A stretch of DNA of 53,659 bases from the NCBI GenBank assembly GCA_015055815.1, contig SVHM01000006.1, positions 1 through 53,659 of the forward strand. Reading direction: 5' to 3'. The notes under the pieces are model-generated. The model did no database searches. It saw only the letters and a program-made list of their open reading frames with translations, and was not told the DNA's origin. This stretch comes from Clostridiales bacterium. Its GTDB lineage: Bacteria > Bacillota > Clostridia > Christensenellales > UBA1242. Below are positions 26,805-35,889 of this stretch, in pieces. The translations under genes were made by a program, and so were the position numbers. The number at the start of each line of letters is the position of its first letter. The first letter of the stretch is position 1.

Positions 26805-28181
26805 TTAAAAACTACAATTTTTTGGAGTTCTTGGGAATGGAAGTACGTCTCTAATATTTGTCATACCAGTTACATACATTATAAATCTATCAAAGCCCAT
26901 TCCAAAGCCACTATGTTTAACTGACCCGAACTTTCTCAAATTCAAATACCACCAATAGTCTTCTTCATTAAGACCTAGTTCATGTATTCTATTTAGAAGT
27001 ACGTCATATCTTTCTTCTCTTTCACTAGCGCCACAAAGTTCACCAATACCAGGTACAAGTAGGTCAGTTGCTTTAACAGTCTTATTATCTTCATTAAGTC
27101 TCATATAGAATGCCTTAATCTCTTTTGGATAGTTATAAACAAACACAGGCTTTCCATAAACAACTTGAGCAAGATATTTTTCATGTTCGCTTTGTAGATC
27201 ACAACCCCACTCTGCTTTAAACTCAAACTTATCATTATTTTTCTTTAATGTCTCAATGGCTTCTGTATAAGTAACTCTAGCAAAGTCATTATTTGTAACA
27301 TTTTTAAGTTTATCGATAAGACCTTTTTCAACAAAGCTATCAAAAAACTTAAGTTCATTTTCGCATTTTTCGAATAGATAATTGATAACATATTTTATCA
27401 TTCTTTCCATTACATCCATGTCATCGAATAGCTCAGCAAATGCCATTTCTGGTTCTATATGCCAAAATTCGTTTGCATGTTTAACTGTATTACTATTCTC
27501 AGCTCTAAATGATGGGCCAAAAGTATAAATATTACCAAGTCCCAAAGCAAATGCTTCACCCTCTAACTGACAAGATGGCGAAAGGAAAACTGATTTTCCA
27601 AACAACTCATCTTCTGGGTTTAATTTCTTTCCGCTATAAATATCTTGTGTAGAAACTTTGAAAAGTTCTCCCGCCCCTTCACAATCGGATGATGTAAGTA
27701 TTGGTGCTTGAAGGTATACAAAGCCTTCATTATTAAAGAATTGATGAAGTGCAAAACTTGCTTCACTTCTAACTCTAAAAACAGCATTAAATAAATTACT
27801 TCTAGGTCTTAGGTATGCTTGTTCTCTCAAAAACTCAAATGAATGACCTTTCTTTTGAAGTGGGTATGTTTCGTCAGTTTTACACTCAATTTGAATTGAA
27901 TTACATTGCATTTCAAAAGGTTGTTTTGAATTTGGTGTAAGAACAATTTTACCCGTACAAATAATAGACGAACCAGCATTCAATTTAGCAACTTCTGAGT
28001 ATCCGTCTTTATCGCTATTAAATACAATTTGTGCACCTTTGAAACTTGTACCATCATTTAAATCAATAAAGCAGAAATTTTTCAAGTCTCTAACTGAACG
28101 TACCCATCCAGCAAGTACAACTTCTTTATCTGAAAACTCATCCAATGACAAGTAAATTTTTCTAATGTCTGTCTTTTTCAT
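26805..28181 (-). CDS. asnS: Asparaginyl-tRNA synthetase
   Basis: Class II synthetase charging tRNA-Asn. At 458 aa it has the usual AsnRS length. It shows an N-terminal OB-fold anticodon-binding domain (VVLAGWVRSVRDLKNFCFID), motif 2 (TFGPSFRAENSNT) with the WHIEPEMAF segment typical of AsnRS, and motif 3 (GFGMGFDRFIMYVTG). It has no extra domains and is a single gene. A ribosome binding site (AGGAG) lies upstream of ATG. Confidence 0.96.
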   Translation of the reverse strand: MKKTDIRKIYLSLDEFSDKEVVLAGWVRSVRDLKNFCFIDLNDGTSFKGAQIVFNSDKDGYSEVAKLNAGSSIICTGKIVLTPNSKQPFEMQCNSIQIECKTDETYPLQKKGHSFEFLREQAYLRPRSNLFNAVFRVRSEASFALHQFFNNEGFVYLQAPILTSSDCEGAGELFKVSTQDIYSGKKLNPEDELFGKSVFLSPSCQLEGEAFALGLGNIYTFGPSFRAENSNTVKHANEFWHIEPEMAFAELFDDMDVMERMIKYVINYLFEKCENELKFFDSFVEKGLIDKLKNVTNNDFARVTYTEAIETLKKNNDKFEFKAEWGCDLQSEHEKYLAQVVYGKPVFVYNYPKEIKAFYMRLNEDNKTVKATDLLVPGIGELCGASEREERYDVLLNRIHELGLNEEDYWWYLNLRKFGSVKHSGFGMGFDRFIMYVTGMTNIRDVLPFPRTPKNCSF

Positions 28182-28309
28182 ATTTTACTCCTAAAATCAA
28201 ATATAACTTAGTATATATCAATTACAGTTAAAAATCAACAAAATCTTTTCAGATATACCCAAAAAAAGTTATTATTTTGATTATTATTGTATTTTCTTTA
28301 AACATAAAA

Positions 28310-28339
28310 AATGATTTGAAGTAAAATCTTCAAATCATT
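28310..28339 (-). terminator. Terminator overlapping the ABC transporter stop codon
   Basis: Stem AATGATTTGAAG with CTTCAAATCATT and a 6-nt loop; on the minus strand it is followed by TTTTTT-like sequence. The stem includes the TGA stop of the transporter gene. Confidence 0.7.
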
Positions 28340-30140
28340 CAGCTTGAGCGTTTTCTTCTTTTTGCTTTTCAATCTCTTCATTGATTTCTGCTTCTTTCTT
28401 TTGTTTATGATAAAGATTTCTATATTGAGCATTCTTTTCCATAAGTTCAAGATGAGTTCCGAAGCAAACAATTTGTCCATTCTTTATAAAATAAATAACG
28501 TCACAATCTTCAATAGTAGAAAGTCTATGTGCAATTGTAATAATTGTATGGTTTTTCTTTAGTTCTTCGACATTTTCCATAACTTTTTCTTGACTAAGAT
28601 TATCAAGAGCACTAGTCGCTTCGTCAAAAATAATAATCTTACTATTTTTAAGAAGCGCTCTTGCTATACAAATTCTTTGTTTTTGTCCACCACTAAGCCT
28701 TGTTCCACCTTCACCCAAGAAACTATCCAACTTCTGTGGTAAAGCCTTTACAAACTCGTCTGCATTCGCAAGTTTCAAAGCCTGATAAATTTCCCTATCG
28801 GTAACTTCTGGCTTTACTAATTGCATGTTTTCTCTAATAGTCATATTAAATACATAAGGGAATTGATTTATCATACTTACATTTTCGCCAAACGACTGAC
28901 TAAGTTCCATGCTATCATGCCCATCAAACATAATTTTTCCAGCGGTTGGGTCGTATAGTTTGCAAATGAGTGCCACTATTGTAGACTTTCCGCAACCACT
29001 CTCACCAACAAATGCAACATGGGTATTTGGCTCAATTTTAAAATTAATATTATTTATAATATTCTCGCCCCTAGTATATTCAAATGTCACATCTTTAAAT
29101 TCAATATTACCTTGAAAATTCTCAACCACTAAACTTCCAAATTTATCGTGTTTATATTTGCTTTCATCCATTAGTTCAAAAACTCTATACGATGCAACTT
29201 CCATGTCTTTAAAGTAATTTTGCAAATCGCCAAGTTGTACAGCAAAGTCAATAACGCTATTTTTGTAAACATATATAGTATAGAAAATTGCAAGTTCAAG
29301 TTGTCCAATTTGTATAAGCCATATAGCAAGACAAATAAATAGTAAATTATATATAACTGTTATTACATTAGCGATAGTACAAAGAAATGAGCCAATGTAC
29401 CACTCTTTGTTATCTTTTCTAGCGTATTCATTTTGCATAAAACCAATTCTACTTAAAACCGATGAACTAAGCCCCAAAGTTTTAATATCTTTAATACCCC
29501 TAATGCTTTCACCAACAACTGAGTTTATCTCATCACCTTTCTTTAAAATATCAGGTTTTAATTTAGCATAATAATGAATACGAATTTGGTAAATAAAATA
29601 TCTAATAATAATAAATGTTATAAGGAAAAGCCCTATCCAAATATTAGCAATAGACACATAAACTATAAATCCCGCTTTTGAAAGAAACGATACTATAAGT
29701 TCACTTATAGTTTTAAATGAAGTAGCTAGGCCATCTAAGTCTTTTGTAAGTCTTGTTACAAATAAACCATTACCTAAATTTTCATACTCGCCAATGTTAA
29801 TATTAAAAGAATTTTTAATAATGTCTAATTTTACTTTCTTTTTAACATTGTTTTCAAGTTTTTTGAAAAATGGCACTCTAATAAGAATAAATATAAGCCC
29901 CACAAATTCAAGAAGAGCAAATATAAGTGCCCATTTCCATGCTTCTTTAAAATCCGCCGTTACCGTCATGCTAGTAATAACTTTACCTAAGAATATCGGT
30001 GCTAAAAAACTAATAACTCCCGATATTACAAGTAGCAACCAAAACATTATGCAATAAAACTTGTAATACTTAAAATATGAAAAATATTTTCTTAGATTTT
30101 TAGTACCTTTTAATTTATTTTTTTCTTCCAATGTTTCCAT
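28335..30140 (-). CDS. ABC exporter, fused membrane and ATPase domains
   Basis: A 601-aa half-transporter of the MsbA/LmrA-like exporter type. Six membrane segments are predicted in the first 310 residues. The ATPase part has Walker A GESGCGKST (379-387), signature LSGGQKQR, Walker B IIIFDEATSALD and the H-loop ITIAHR. The C-terminal 30 residues are a Glu/Lys/Gln-rich coiled tail. It probably works as a homodimer, since no partner gene is adjacent. The exported substrate cannot be inferred. Confidence 0.9.
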   Translation of the reverse strand: METLEEKNKLKGTKNLRKYFSYFKYYKFYCIMFWLLLVISGVISFLAPIFLGKVITSMTVTADFKEAWKWALIFALLEFVGLIFILIRVPFFKKLENNVKKKVKLDIIKNSFNINIGEYENLGNGLFVTRLTKDLDGLATSFKTISELIVSFLSKAGFIVYVSIANIWIGLFLITFIIIRYFIYQIRIHYYAKLKPDILKKGDEINSVVGESIRGIKDIKTLGLSSSVLSRIGFMQNEYARKDNKEWYIGSFLCTIANVITVIYNLLFICLAIWLIQIGQLELAIFYTIYVYKNSVIDFAVQLGDLQNYFKDMEVASYRVFELMDESKYKHDKFGSLVVENFQGNIEFKDVTFEYTRGENIINNINFKIEPNTHVAFVGESGCGKSTIVALICKLYDPTAGKIMFDGHDSMELSQSFGENVSMINQFPYVFNMTIRENMQLVKPEVTDREIYQALKLANADEFVKALPQKLDSFLGEGGTRLSGGQKQRICIARALLKNSKIIIFDEATSALDNLSQEKVMENVEELKKNHTIITIAHRLSTIEDCDVIYFIKNGQIVCFGTHLELMEKNAQYRNLYHKQKKEAEINEEIEKQKEENAQAE

Positions 30141-30261
30141 TTTTTACCCACATTTTTCATTTGTTTTTTTGATTATAAAAAAATTTTAAAAGTAAAGCAA
30201 ATATTTTCAATTATATTTTATAATAATTATTTTAATAATTAAAGGTTAAAATCTTAAAATA

Positions 30262-30287
30262 AAAAACACTAGTCCAACTAGTGTTTT
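30262..30287 (-). terminator. Terminator of the WG-repeat-like gene
   Basis: Perfect stem AAAAACACTAGT with ACTAGTGTTTTT, CCA loop, T-run on both sides. Confidence 0.75.
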
Positions 30288-30320
30288 TAAAACTTTTCAA
30301 ATTTCTCCAATTATATAAAA

Positions 30321-31028
30321 TTAAAATAAATCCATATCTAAAAACTTATCTTGTTCATTATTATTATACATATCAAGGGCTTTACTTTTTACGTAATCAG
30401 CCTTTGCCACACAATCTTGCCTTACTTGGTTTCTTTGTTCTTCAGTATGAGTCATCCTAATTAAATACTCATATTGTTTTTTCTCGTTATCGAGTATAAC
30501 ATCAAGTTTAAATCCTTCGAAACATTTATCTGGCAAATCATAAACATCTTCTTGACCTTCCAAATATTTCTTTATAGGGTCCAATTGTTCTTTTACTACT
30601 TCCCACTTTGATTCATATTCTTTATGTTTAGTCAATCTATTAAAATTAGAATCTGCTATGTAAAAATCCCCTTCGGGTTGTTCTATAAGATAGAATTCAT
30701 ACCTTCCCATACGATAAACTTCAATATCATTAAATGAGCCATCATGCATCTTCTTTCCTTTACTATCTAATAAAACCTCCTCTGATGCCGTTCCACCTTT
30801 ATTAGTCACACCCCCGAAATAGCCATAATCCTTAGTATAAACATAATCGTAACCTGGAGATGTAGTCACAAAATTTTCATTAATACAATACATCAATCCA
30901 TCTTGTTTCTTAACTCTAGCAATTCCATTTTTGAACTCTTCAGCTTGTAAATACCCTTCTCCATGCATTTTCCCATTTTCATCACAAAAGTAATATAACC
31001 CATCTTTTCTTTCTAATTTATAATCCAT
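30321..31028 (-). CDS. WG-repeat-like hypothetical protein
   Basis: A 235-aa soluble protein. Segments such as KDGLYYFCDENGKM, KKQDGLMYCINENF, SPGYDYVYTKDYGYFGGV and LLDSKGKKM recur at about 30-residue steps and resemble WG/KWG beta repeats (glycine, aromatic, then a G-x-x-x-IN-x-x-G type turn). The C-terminal 80 residues are helical and charged. I chose ATG 31028 because AAAGG lies 9 nt upstream, whereas the upstream TTG directly abuts it. Function unknown; probably a protein-interaction repeat. Confidence 0.6.
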   Translation of the reverse strand: MDYKLERKDGLYYFCDENGKMHGEGYLQAEEFKNGIARVKKQDGLMYCINENFVTTSPGYDYVYTKDYGYFGGVTNKGGTASEEVLLDSKGKKMHDGSFNDIEVYRMGRYEFYLIEQPEGDFYIADSNFNRLTKHKEYESKWEVVKEQLDPIKKYLEGQEDVYDLPDKCFEGFKLDVILDNEKKQYEYLIRMTHTEEQRNQVRQDCVAKADYVKSKALDMYNNNEQDKFLDMDLF

Positions 31029-31106
31029 ACGGCACAACCTTTTATGTTTATTTTTTAAATATTATCTAAATAATTCGATTTTGTCAACAAAAATGGCTAC
31101 AATACT

Positions 31107-31133
31107 ATAAAAAACAAGCCATAATGGCTTGTT
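31107..31133 (-). terminator. Terminator of the 337-aa gene
   Basis: Perfect stem AACAAGCCA with TGGCTTGTT and a TAA loop, followed on the minus strand by a six-T run. Confidence 0.8.
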
Positions 31134-31182
31134 ACACTTATAAAGTAATAAATTAAATCATGCAATTATTCATCGTTATTTT

Positions 31183-32196
31183 TTAAAAATCATCATAGAG
31201 TTCATGCATACTAAACTCGCCTTCTACTTTTGGTTTTGTAGTTATGCCCTTTTTCTTTCTTCTCTCTTCAATCTCTTCTGCAGTTATTTCAACTGTTATA
31301 AGTTCTACTGGTGAATTATCACAAAGCTTTTCACCCTTATGGTTCATTACAAGTCCTTCGTAAACTTTATTGTCTAAATCTACATTAGCAACAAGTCTAT
31401 ATTTCCCATCAACACTCACACCTTCAATTTTAAACAGTGGAGTAAAATTGTCTCTATGCTGATGTTCATAATTTTTAGACAGAACTTCAAAATTAATTCC
31501 CTTATACACAATAATTAACTTCTTTTCTGATCGAGGACCTTCTTGTTTATGACTTTCTTTATCTCTCTTTCTTTCAACAAATTGTTTAATTTCTTCGGCT
31601 GAATGAGTTTCTTTTTTCTCTGTAGATTTATTTTCAGTTTGTTGTTTTCTTGGGGTGTCTTTCTTTAACGACAAATAATCGCTTAACATATCCCTACAAG
31701 CCAAATCTTCATAAGTTTTTGAAAATTTCTCTGTAGAAAGTCTTTTTAATGGTGCGACCTTACCAGTACTTTTATCTATTCTTAAAGTAACTGGGTTATT
31801 CATATCATAATATCCACAATCTTCCAAAGAAGTTTCAGGGCTTAACATATCTCCTATTGCCATACTTATTGCTTTTGACATATCATAATTATGATATCTT
31901 GCATAAGAAATAATATTTCTCAAATAAATATAATAAGCATACAAGGTATCCAAATCAAAATAGGTATATGGTTTCAAATCAGCACTATTATTTCTTTCAA
32001 TCATATAATAAATTTCATCTAATACATCACTCTTTGCATTTCTGCCTTTGCAAAATTTAGAAAGAAGTTCATTATATACAACTCTTTGCTTAACACCTTT
32101 CTCTTGACAAAGCCCATTTATTGTCTTATTACAATGAGAAACTTTACGCCTTAAATAATATTCAAGTGCTAAAATATCAATATTTCTTTCTCCCAT
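31183..32196 (-). CDS. Hypothetical protein, 337 aa
   Basis: I do not recognise a family. The N-terminal 150 residues are predicted helical (LALEYYLRRK, then DTLYAYYIYLRNIISYARYH). A central Lys/Glu/Gln-rich linker (about 195-225) leads to a beta-rich C-terminal part (KLIIVYKGINFEVLS, then FKIEGVSVDGKYRLVANVDLD). No signal peptide. It has AGGAG upstream and its own terminator. It sits beside the WG-repeat-like gene, but separate terminators argue against a shared operon. Confidence 0.65.
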   Translation of the reverse strand: MGERNIDILALEYYLRRKVSHCNKTINGLCQEKGVKQRVVYNELLSKFCKGRNAKSDVLDEIYYMIERNNSADLKPYTYFDLDTLYAYYIYLRNIISYARYHNYDMSKAISMAIGDMLSPETSLEDCGYYDMNNPVTLRIDKSTGKVAPLKRLSTEKFSKTYEDLACRDMLSDYLSLKKDTPRKQQTENKSTEKKETHSAEEIKQFVERKRDKESHKQEGPRSEKKLIIVYKGINFEVLSKNYEHQHRDNFTPLFKIEGVSVDGKYRLVANVDLDNKVYEGLVMNHKGEKLCDNSPVELITVEITAEEIEERRKKKGITTKPKVEGEFSMHELYDDF

Positions 32197-32264
32197 AAGA
32201 AAACTCCTATAAATATTTCTTAAGTATATTATATCATATATTTATTTGCATTTCAAGTATGAAA

Positions 32265-32288
32265 AAACTTCTCTTATTTGAGAAGTTT
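32265..32288 (-). terminator. Terminator of the ppa-to-exporter operon
   Basis: Stem AAACTTCTC with GAGAAGTTT and a 6-nt loop, followed on the minus strand by TTT. It touches the stop codon of the last gene. Confidence 0.75.
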
Positions 32289-32997
32289 ATTTTTCGTTAT
32301 TTTCTTCTATTTCCTTTTTTACAATTTGTATATCGTTTGTATTGTTTACATCATTTTTATCTTCTTTTTTCAATATATGCATTATGAATTTAACTATCAA
32401 GAAAACAACTAATACAATAACAATTGCAAGCATAATAATAGATAAAATTGTTACGAAATTTGGGAATATTTTACACACTGTAGTAATTATTATTCCAGCA
32501 ACGATATTACCCGGTATAACAGTGATTAGAATTTGCCAAAATTTAAGTCCGATTAGAACTGCCATACAAGTGCCTGTCCACACACCAGTCAAAGGAACTG
32601 GTATAGCCACAAAACCAAATACAAGAAAACATTTAAGTAATGTTTTATTTTTACTTTTCTTATTTTCTTTTACTTTTTCTTCTAATTCATTTGAATGCTT
32701 CTTTACTTTTTCTTCAATAAAAGTCGCTACTTTTCTAAAAGCCTTTGTCCTTTTTAACCAATTAAGTACAGGAATAAAAATTAAAGCAATTATAGGAACA
32801 ACTATCGAACTACCAAGCAGACTAAACAAGAATGCTTCTGTACCACTTAAAGCCGATTGTCCCCAATAATCCACGCTCATACCAATTGGAATAGCACCCT
32901 TTAATTCAATTATTGGAAACATAGCAATTAGAATTGTTGCAAGTATAGAATGGCTACCAAAAATGCTCGCAAAAAAACTTCCTAATATCTCTGACAT
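32287..32997 (-). CDS. Small multidrug export family membrane protein
   Basis: A 236-aa integral membrane protein. The opening ILIAMFPIIELKGAIPIG is the recognisable start of the small multi-drug export protein family (PF06695-like). About five hydrophobic segments are visible, with a Lys/Glu-rich cytosolic loop near residues 90-120 and a charged C-terminal tail. The drug-export name comes from the family label and is not proof of substrate. Last gene of a six-gene operon, 10 nt after galU. Confidence 0.8.
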   Translation of the reverse strand: MSEILGSFFASIFGSHSILATILIAMFPIIELKGAIPIGMSVDYWGQSALSGTEAFLFSLLGSSIVVPIIALIFIPVLNWLKRTKAFRKVATFIEEKVKKHSNELEEKVKENKKSKNKTLLKCFLVFGFVAIPVPLTGVWTGTCMAVLIGLKFWQILITVIPGNIVAGIIITTVCKIFPNFVTILSIIMLAIVIVLVVFLIVKFIMHILKKEDKNDVNNTNDIQIVKKEIEENNEK

Positions 32998-33007
32998 TTC
33001 TCACCCC

Positions 33008-33874
33008 TTACTCTTCTTCATCCGCAACTATTTCTTTCATAAACTGCAATAATTCGTCTCTATATTTAAAGTCGCTCATTCCAGCAATTATATTACCTTT
33101 AATAAGTCCCATTGGACTTCCCAAATCAATTCTTTCACCAACTATAGATGTACCATAAAGACTATCACTTCTCATAAGCCCATAAAATGCATCCGTCAAA
33201 TAAATTTCGCCATTGTCATGTACTTTGCAATTCTCCAAATGAGTAAAAATTTCTGGGGTAAATACTCCGCCACCTGTATAACAAAAATCACTTGGGCTAT
33301 CTTCCGGCTCAGGCTTTTCAATTATATTAGTAACTTTCATCCCTTTGTCGTCTTCTTGAAAATCAACCATGCCATATTTTTTGCTATCAGCAATATTTAT
33401 TTTTCTAACAGGGATAATGCTTGCTTTTAGGTCATCAAAATTTTCCACCATTTGTCTAGCAAAACTTTCTCCCCAAATAAGTTCATCTGGAAAGATTAAA
33501 ATAAATGGCTCATTTCCAACAAAATTTTTAGCCTTAAGGACTGCATAACCAGTACCCTTAGCATAAATTTGACGAATAAAAGAAATATTTACATCACTAT
33601 AAATTTTTGATAATTCTTCTAATTCTTTATCTTTATGAGCAAATAGAAGTCTATCTTCAAGTTCAATATTTCTATCATAATAATTTTCTAGACTTTCTTT
33701 TCCCCTACCCATAATAATCAAAATATCTGTAACACCATTATCTCTTAAATCTTGTATGCAATAATCAATTGCTGGTCTATTTAAAATTGGCAACATTTCT
33801 TTTGCAATACTTTTGGTAATTGGCAAAAATCTAGTAGCCAATCCCCCACATAAAATAACTCCCTTTTTAACCAT
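33008..33874 (-). CDS. galU: UTP-glucose-1-phosphate uridylyltransferase
   Basis: Makes UDP-glucose from glucose-1-phosphate and UTP for cell-envelope glycans. At 288 aa it has the usual length. The nucleotidyltransferase motif is GGLATRFLPITKSIAKEMLP, with Ala where many members have Pro before KEM. Later parts are PAIDYCIQDL, FILIFPDEL, MVDFQ and GEIYLTDA. It lies in an operon after a MarR regulator and downstream of pyrophosphatase; pyrophosphate removal pulls this reaction forward, a sensible pairing. Confidence 0.93.
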   Translation of the reverse strand: MVKKGVILCGGLATRFLPITKSIAKEMLPILNRPAIDYCIQDLRDNGVTDILIIMGRGKESLENYYDRNIELEDRLLFAHKDKELEELSKIYSDVNISFIRQIYAKGTGYAVLKAKNFVGNEPFILIFPDELIWGESFARQMVENFDDLKASIIPVRKINIADSKKYGMVDFQEDDKGMKVTNIIEKPEPEDSPSDFCYTGGGVFTPEIFTHLENCKVHDNGEIYLTDAFYGLMRSDSLYGTSIVGERIDLGSPMGLIKGNIIAGMSDFKYRDELLQFMKEIVADEEE

Positions 33875-33882
33875 ATTAACTC

Positions 33883-34317
33883 CTAATCAAAATGAATTTT
33901 ACTAATACCATTAAGCAGTGCAACCTTTTCTGTTGATGACAAATTTTTAATAGCTCGTCTAATTGACTGCTTGTGGCTATTTATTCTTTTATTCCTTATA
34001 GCATTACCTTCGTTAGTAAGAGTAATATAAGTAATTCTTTTGTCCTTTTCATGCTTTACCTTACTTACTAACCCTTTTGATATAAGTTTATCTAAGTTTA
34101 TCGTAAAAGTGCTAATAGTTATCCCTAATAATTTAGCAATTTTACTACCTGTATTTGTATTTTTCAAAGTACAATCATGAATTACATCAAGTGTATGAAA
34201 TTCTTTTTGTGTAAGGTTATTCCCTAGCATGTCTTTTAAAATCTTTTCTTCATTATAAAGAATTTTGTTATATGCATTAGAAAGCAACTCTTCTAATATT
34301 TCATCTAGTTCATCCAT
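33883..34317 (-). CDS. MarR-family transcriptional regulator
   Basis: A 144-aa DNA-binding protein. The winged helix-turn-helix is visible as LTQKEFHTLDVI, GSKIAKLLGITISTFTINLD, KLISKGLVSKVKHEKDKRIT and YITLTNEG. N- and C-terminal helices would form the dimer. It lies inside the ppa-galU operon, 4 nt after the unknown 117-aa gene and 8 nt before galU, so it may regulate this operon. Ligand unknown. Confidence 0.88.
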   Translation of the reverse strand: MDELDEILEELLSNAYNKILYNEEKILKDMLGNNLTQKEFHTLDVIHDCTLKNTNTGSKIAKLLGITISTFTINLDKLISKGLVSKVKHEKDKRITYITLTNEGNAIRNKRINSHKQSIRRAIKNLSSTEKVALLNGISKIHFD

Positions 34318-34321
34318 TACC

Positions 34322-34675
34322 TTACCCCCTAATCTCTTCTACAACCGCTTTAAGTGATGGTCTAATACCCGATTGCACTGCACCTATCATAATTAAACAA
34401 TCTCTAACATACGCAACATCACTATTTATTTCTCTAGTAGACTTTGTTTCATATATATGCGGGTTATCTTCAACAACAACTTTATTTTCATGCAATTTAC
34501 CAATGTAACTGATTTCATTTGAATATTTAGTTATACAATAATCTAGCAAATCAATTGCAGTATTTTCATTGAAGTTTGTAACATAATAATCAAGCGTAAT
34601 AATTTCTTCAACTATTGGTTGAACAACTCTTAAATATCTATAAAGTTGGAAAAGTTCAAATAACCTTTCATTCAT
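34322..34675 (-). CDS. Hypothetical protein, 117 aa
   Basis: A small helical protein beginning MNERLFELFQLYRYLRVVQP. I do not recognise a family. ATG 34675 has AAGGTAG upstream and follows the dtd stop almost directly; a GTG at 34690 inside dtd is a less likely start. Its position in the operon between dtd and the MarR gene is the only functional hint. Confidence 0.7.
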   Translation of the reverse strand: MNERLFELFQLYRYLRVVQPIVEEIITLDYYVTNFNENTAIDLLDYCITKYSNEISYIGKLHENKVVVEDNPHIYETKSTREINSDVAYVRDCLIMIGAVQSGIRPSLKAVVEEIRG

Positions 34676-34676
34676 T

Positions 34677-35123
34677 TTATCTACCTTCACTTTCTAAAAT
34701 TAAATTAAATGGACCGTTTAGACTTGTGTCTATCTCCATATAATTCCCAAAGTTTCCTTTAGCAACTTTCTTCACTCCTTGTTTGATTACTTCATCAAGA
34801 AGTTTATTGTACATTTGAAGGGCAAACTCACTACCGCCCGCTTTTGAAAAATCTGGTCTTGTACCACTTCCAATTCTTGCTTGAAGTGTAAAGTTACTTA
34901 CAATCATAATCTCTCCATCTACATCAAGCAGGCTTTTGTTACATTTGCCGTCTTCATCTTTGAATATTCTAAGATTTACAATCTTTTTTGCCAAATATTC
35001 AATATCTTTTATTGTATCATTTACATTAACACCAACAGAAGCAAGAAGCCCAAATCCAATTTCACTTGTAAATTCTCCTGATATTAATCTTGCCCTATTT
35101 ACTCTTTGAATAACTATTTTCAT
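34677..35123 (-). CDS. dtd: D-aminoacyl-tRNA deacylase
   Basis: Cytosolic enzyme that removes wrongly attached D-amino acids from tRNA. At 148 aa it has the usual length. The family's two active-site motifs are present in modified form: SNFTLQARIGSGTRPDF (usual SQFTL...G.RPSF) and LNGPFNLIL (usual NGPVT). It begins MKIVIQRVNRARL, as in the family. It lies 6 nt downstream of ppa. Confidence 0.92.
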   Translation of the reverse strand: MKIVIQRVNRARLISGEFTSEIGFGLLASVGVNVNDTIKDIEYLAKKIVNLRIFKDEDGKCNKSLLDVDGEIMIVSNFTLQARIGSGTRPDFSKAGGSEFALQMYNKLLDEVIKQGVKKVAKGNFGNYMEIDTSLNGPFNLILESEGR

Positions 35124-35129
35124 AAAATC

Positions 35130-35657
35130 TTAAAAGATGTACTCCTTATACATGTCTAATGCTCTCTGAATAGACGCTTCTGCCTTTTCGTGACCACCAG
35201 TTTCTAAAATTTCTACTTTCTTATTTTCTAATTGTTTATATACAGACAAAAAGTGTCTAAGTTCATCCATTATATGTGATGGCAATTCATTAATATCTCT
35301 ATAACCATTATATTGCGGGTCACCAAAAGGAATTGCAATAATTTTCTCGTCAGCTTCATCTCTATCTCTCATATTGATAACGCCAATTGGAAAACATCTA
35401 ACCAAACTCATTTTTTCAATTGGTTGGCTACAAAGAACAAATACATCAAGTGGGTCATGGTCTCCACAATATGTAAGTGGTATAAACCCATAATTCATAG
35501 GATAGTGTGTACTAGTATACAAAACCCTGTCTAGAATAATAAGTCCCGTTTCTTTATCTAGTTCATATTTATTTTTGCTACCACATTCAATTTCAATACA
35601 TGCAATAAAGTCATTTGGCTTTATTCTCTCAGCACTAATGTCTCTCCAAATATTCAT
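35130..35657 (-). CDS. ppa: Inorganic pyrophosphatase (type I)
   Basis: Hydrolyses pyrophosphate, driving nucleotide-sugar synthesis, tRNA charging and DNA synthesis. The 175-aa protein has the metal-binding GDHDPLDVFV motif, MNYGFIPLTYC, and RDEADEKIIAIP with KVEILETGG near the end. The start has AGGAG upstream. First gene of the operon ending at 32287. Many Clostridia use a membrane or family II enzyme instead, so a soluble family I enzyme is worth noting. Confidence 0.93.
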   Translation of the reverse strand: MNIWRDISAERIKPNDFIACIEIECGSKNKYELDKETGLIILDRVLYTSTHYPMNYGFIPLTYCGDHDPLDVFVLCSQPIEKMSLVRCFPIGVINMRDRDEADEKIIAIPFGDPQYNGYRDINELPSHIMDELRHFLSVYKQLENKKVEILETGGHEKAEASIQRALDMYKEYIF

Positions 35658-35701
35658 TTTTCTCTCCTAAAATTTTCACTTTTGTTTAATCATACACATA
35701 T

Positions 35702-35730
35702 AGTATATAATTTTACCTAAAAAAACACAA
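35702..35730 (-). promoter_or_regulatory. Promoter of the ppa operon
   Basis: Minus strand: TTGTGT (35725-35730), 17 nt, TATACT (35702-35707). The leader to ATG 35657 is about 35-40 nt. Confidence 0.6.
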
Positions 35731-35828
35731 ACTTTTATTACAATGAGTTGAAAATATTTTTCTTAAGTTTTAAGTCTCAAAATTTACTAATAATATACAA
35801 TTTTTCTATAAATTTATAATTTATTGTA

Positions 35829-35857
35829 TTGATAAATTTTGCATTATAAGATATAAT
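35829..35857 (+). promoter_or_regulatory. Promoter of the CvpA-like gene
   Basis: TTGATA (35829-35834), 17 nt, TATAAT (35852-35857). GGAG lies 6 nt before ATG 35890. Confidence 0.7.
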
Positions 35858-35889
35858 TATTTAAGATAATATATAATTTCGGAGTTATT

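Noticed and set aside
28298..28480. Separate small gene at the end of the ABC transporter
   Set aside because: It is an alternative frame of the transporter's C-terminal coding sequence and crosses the terminator hairpin.
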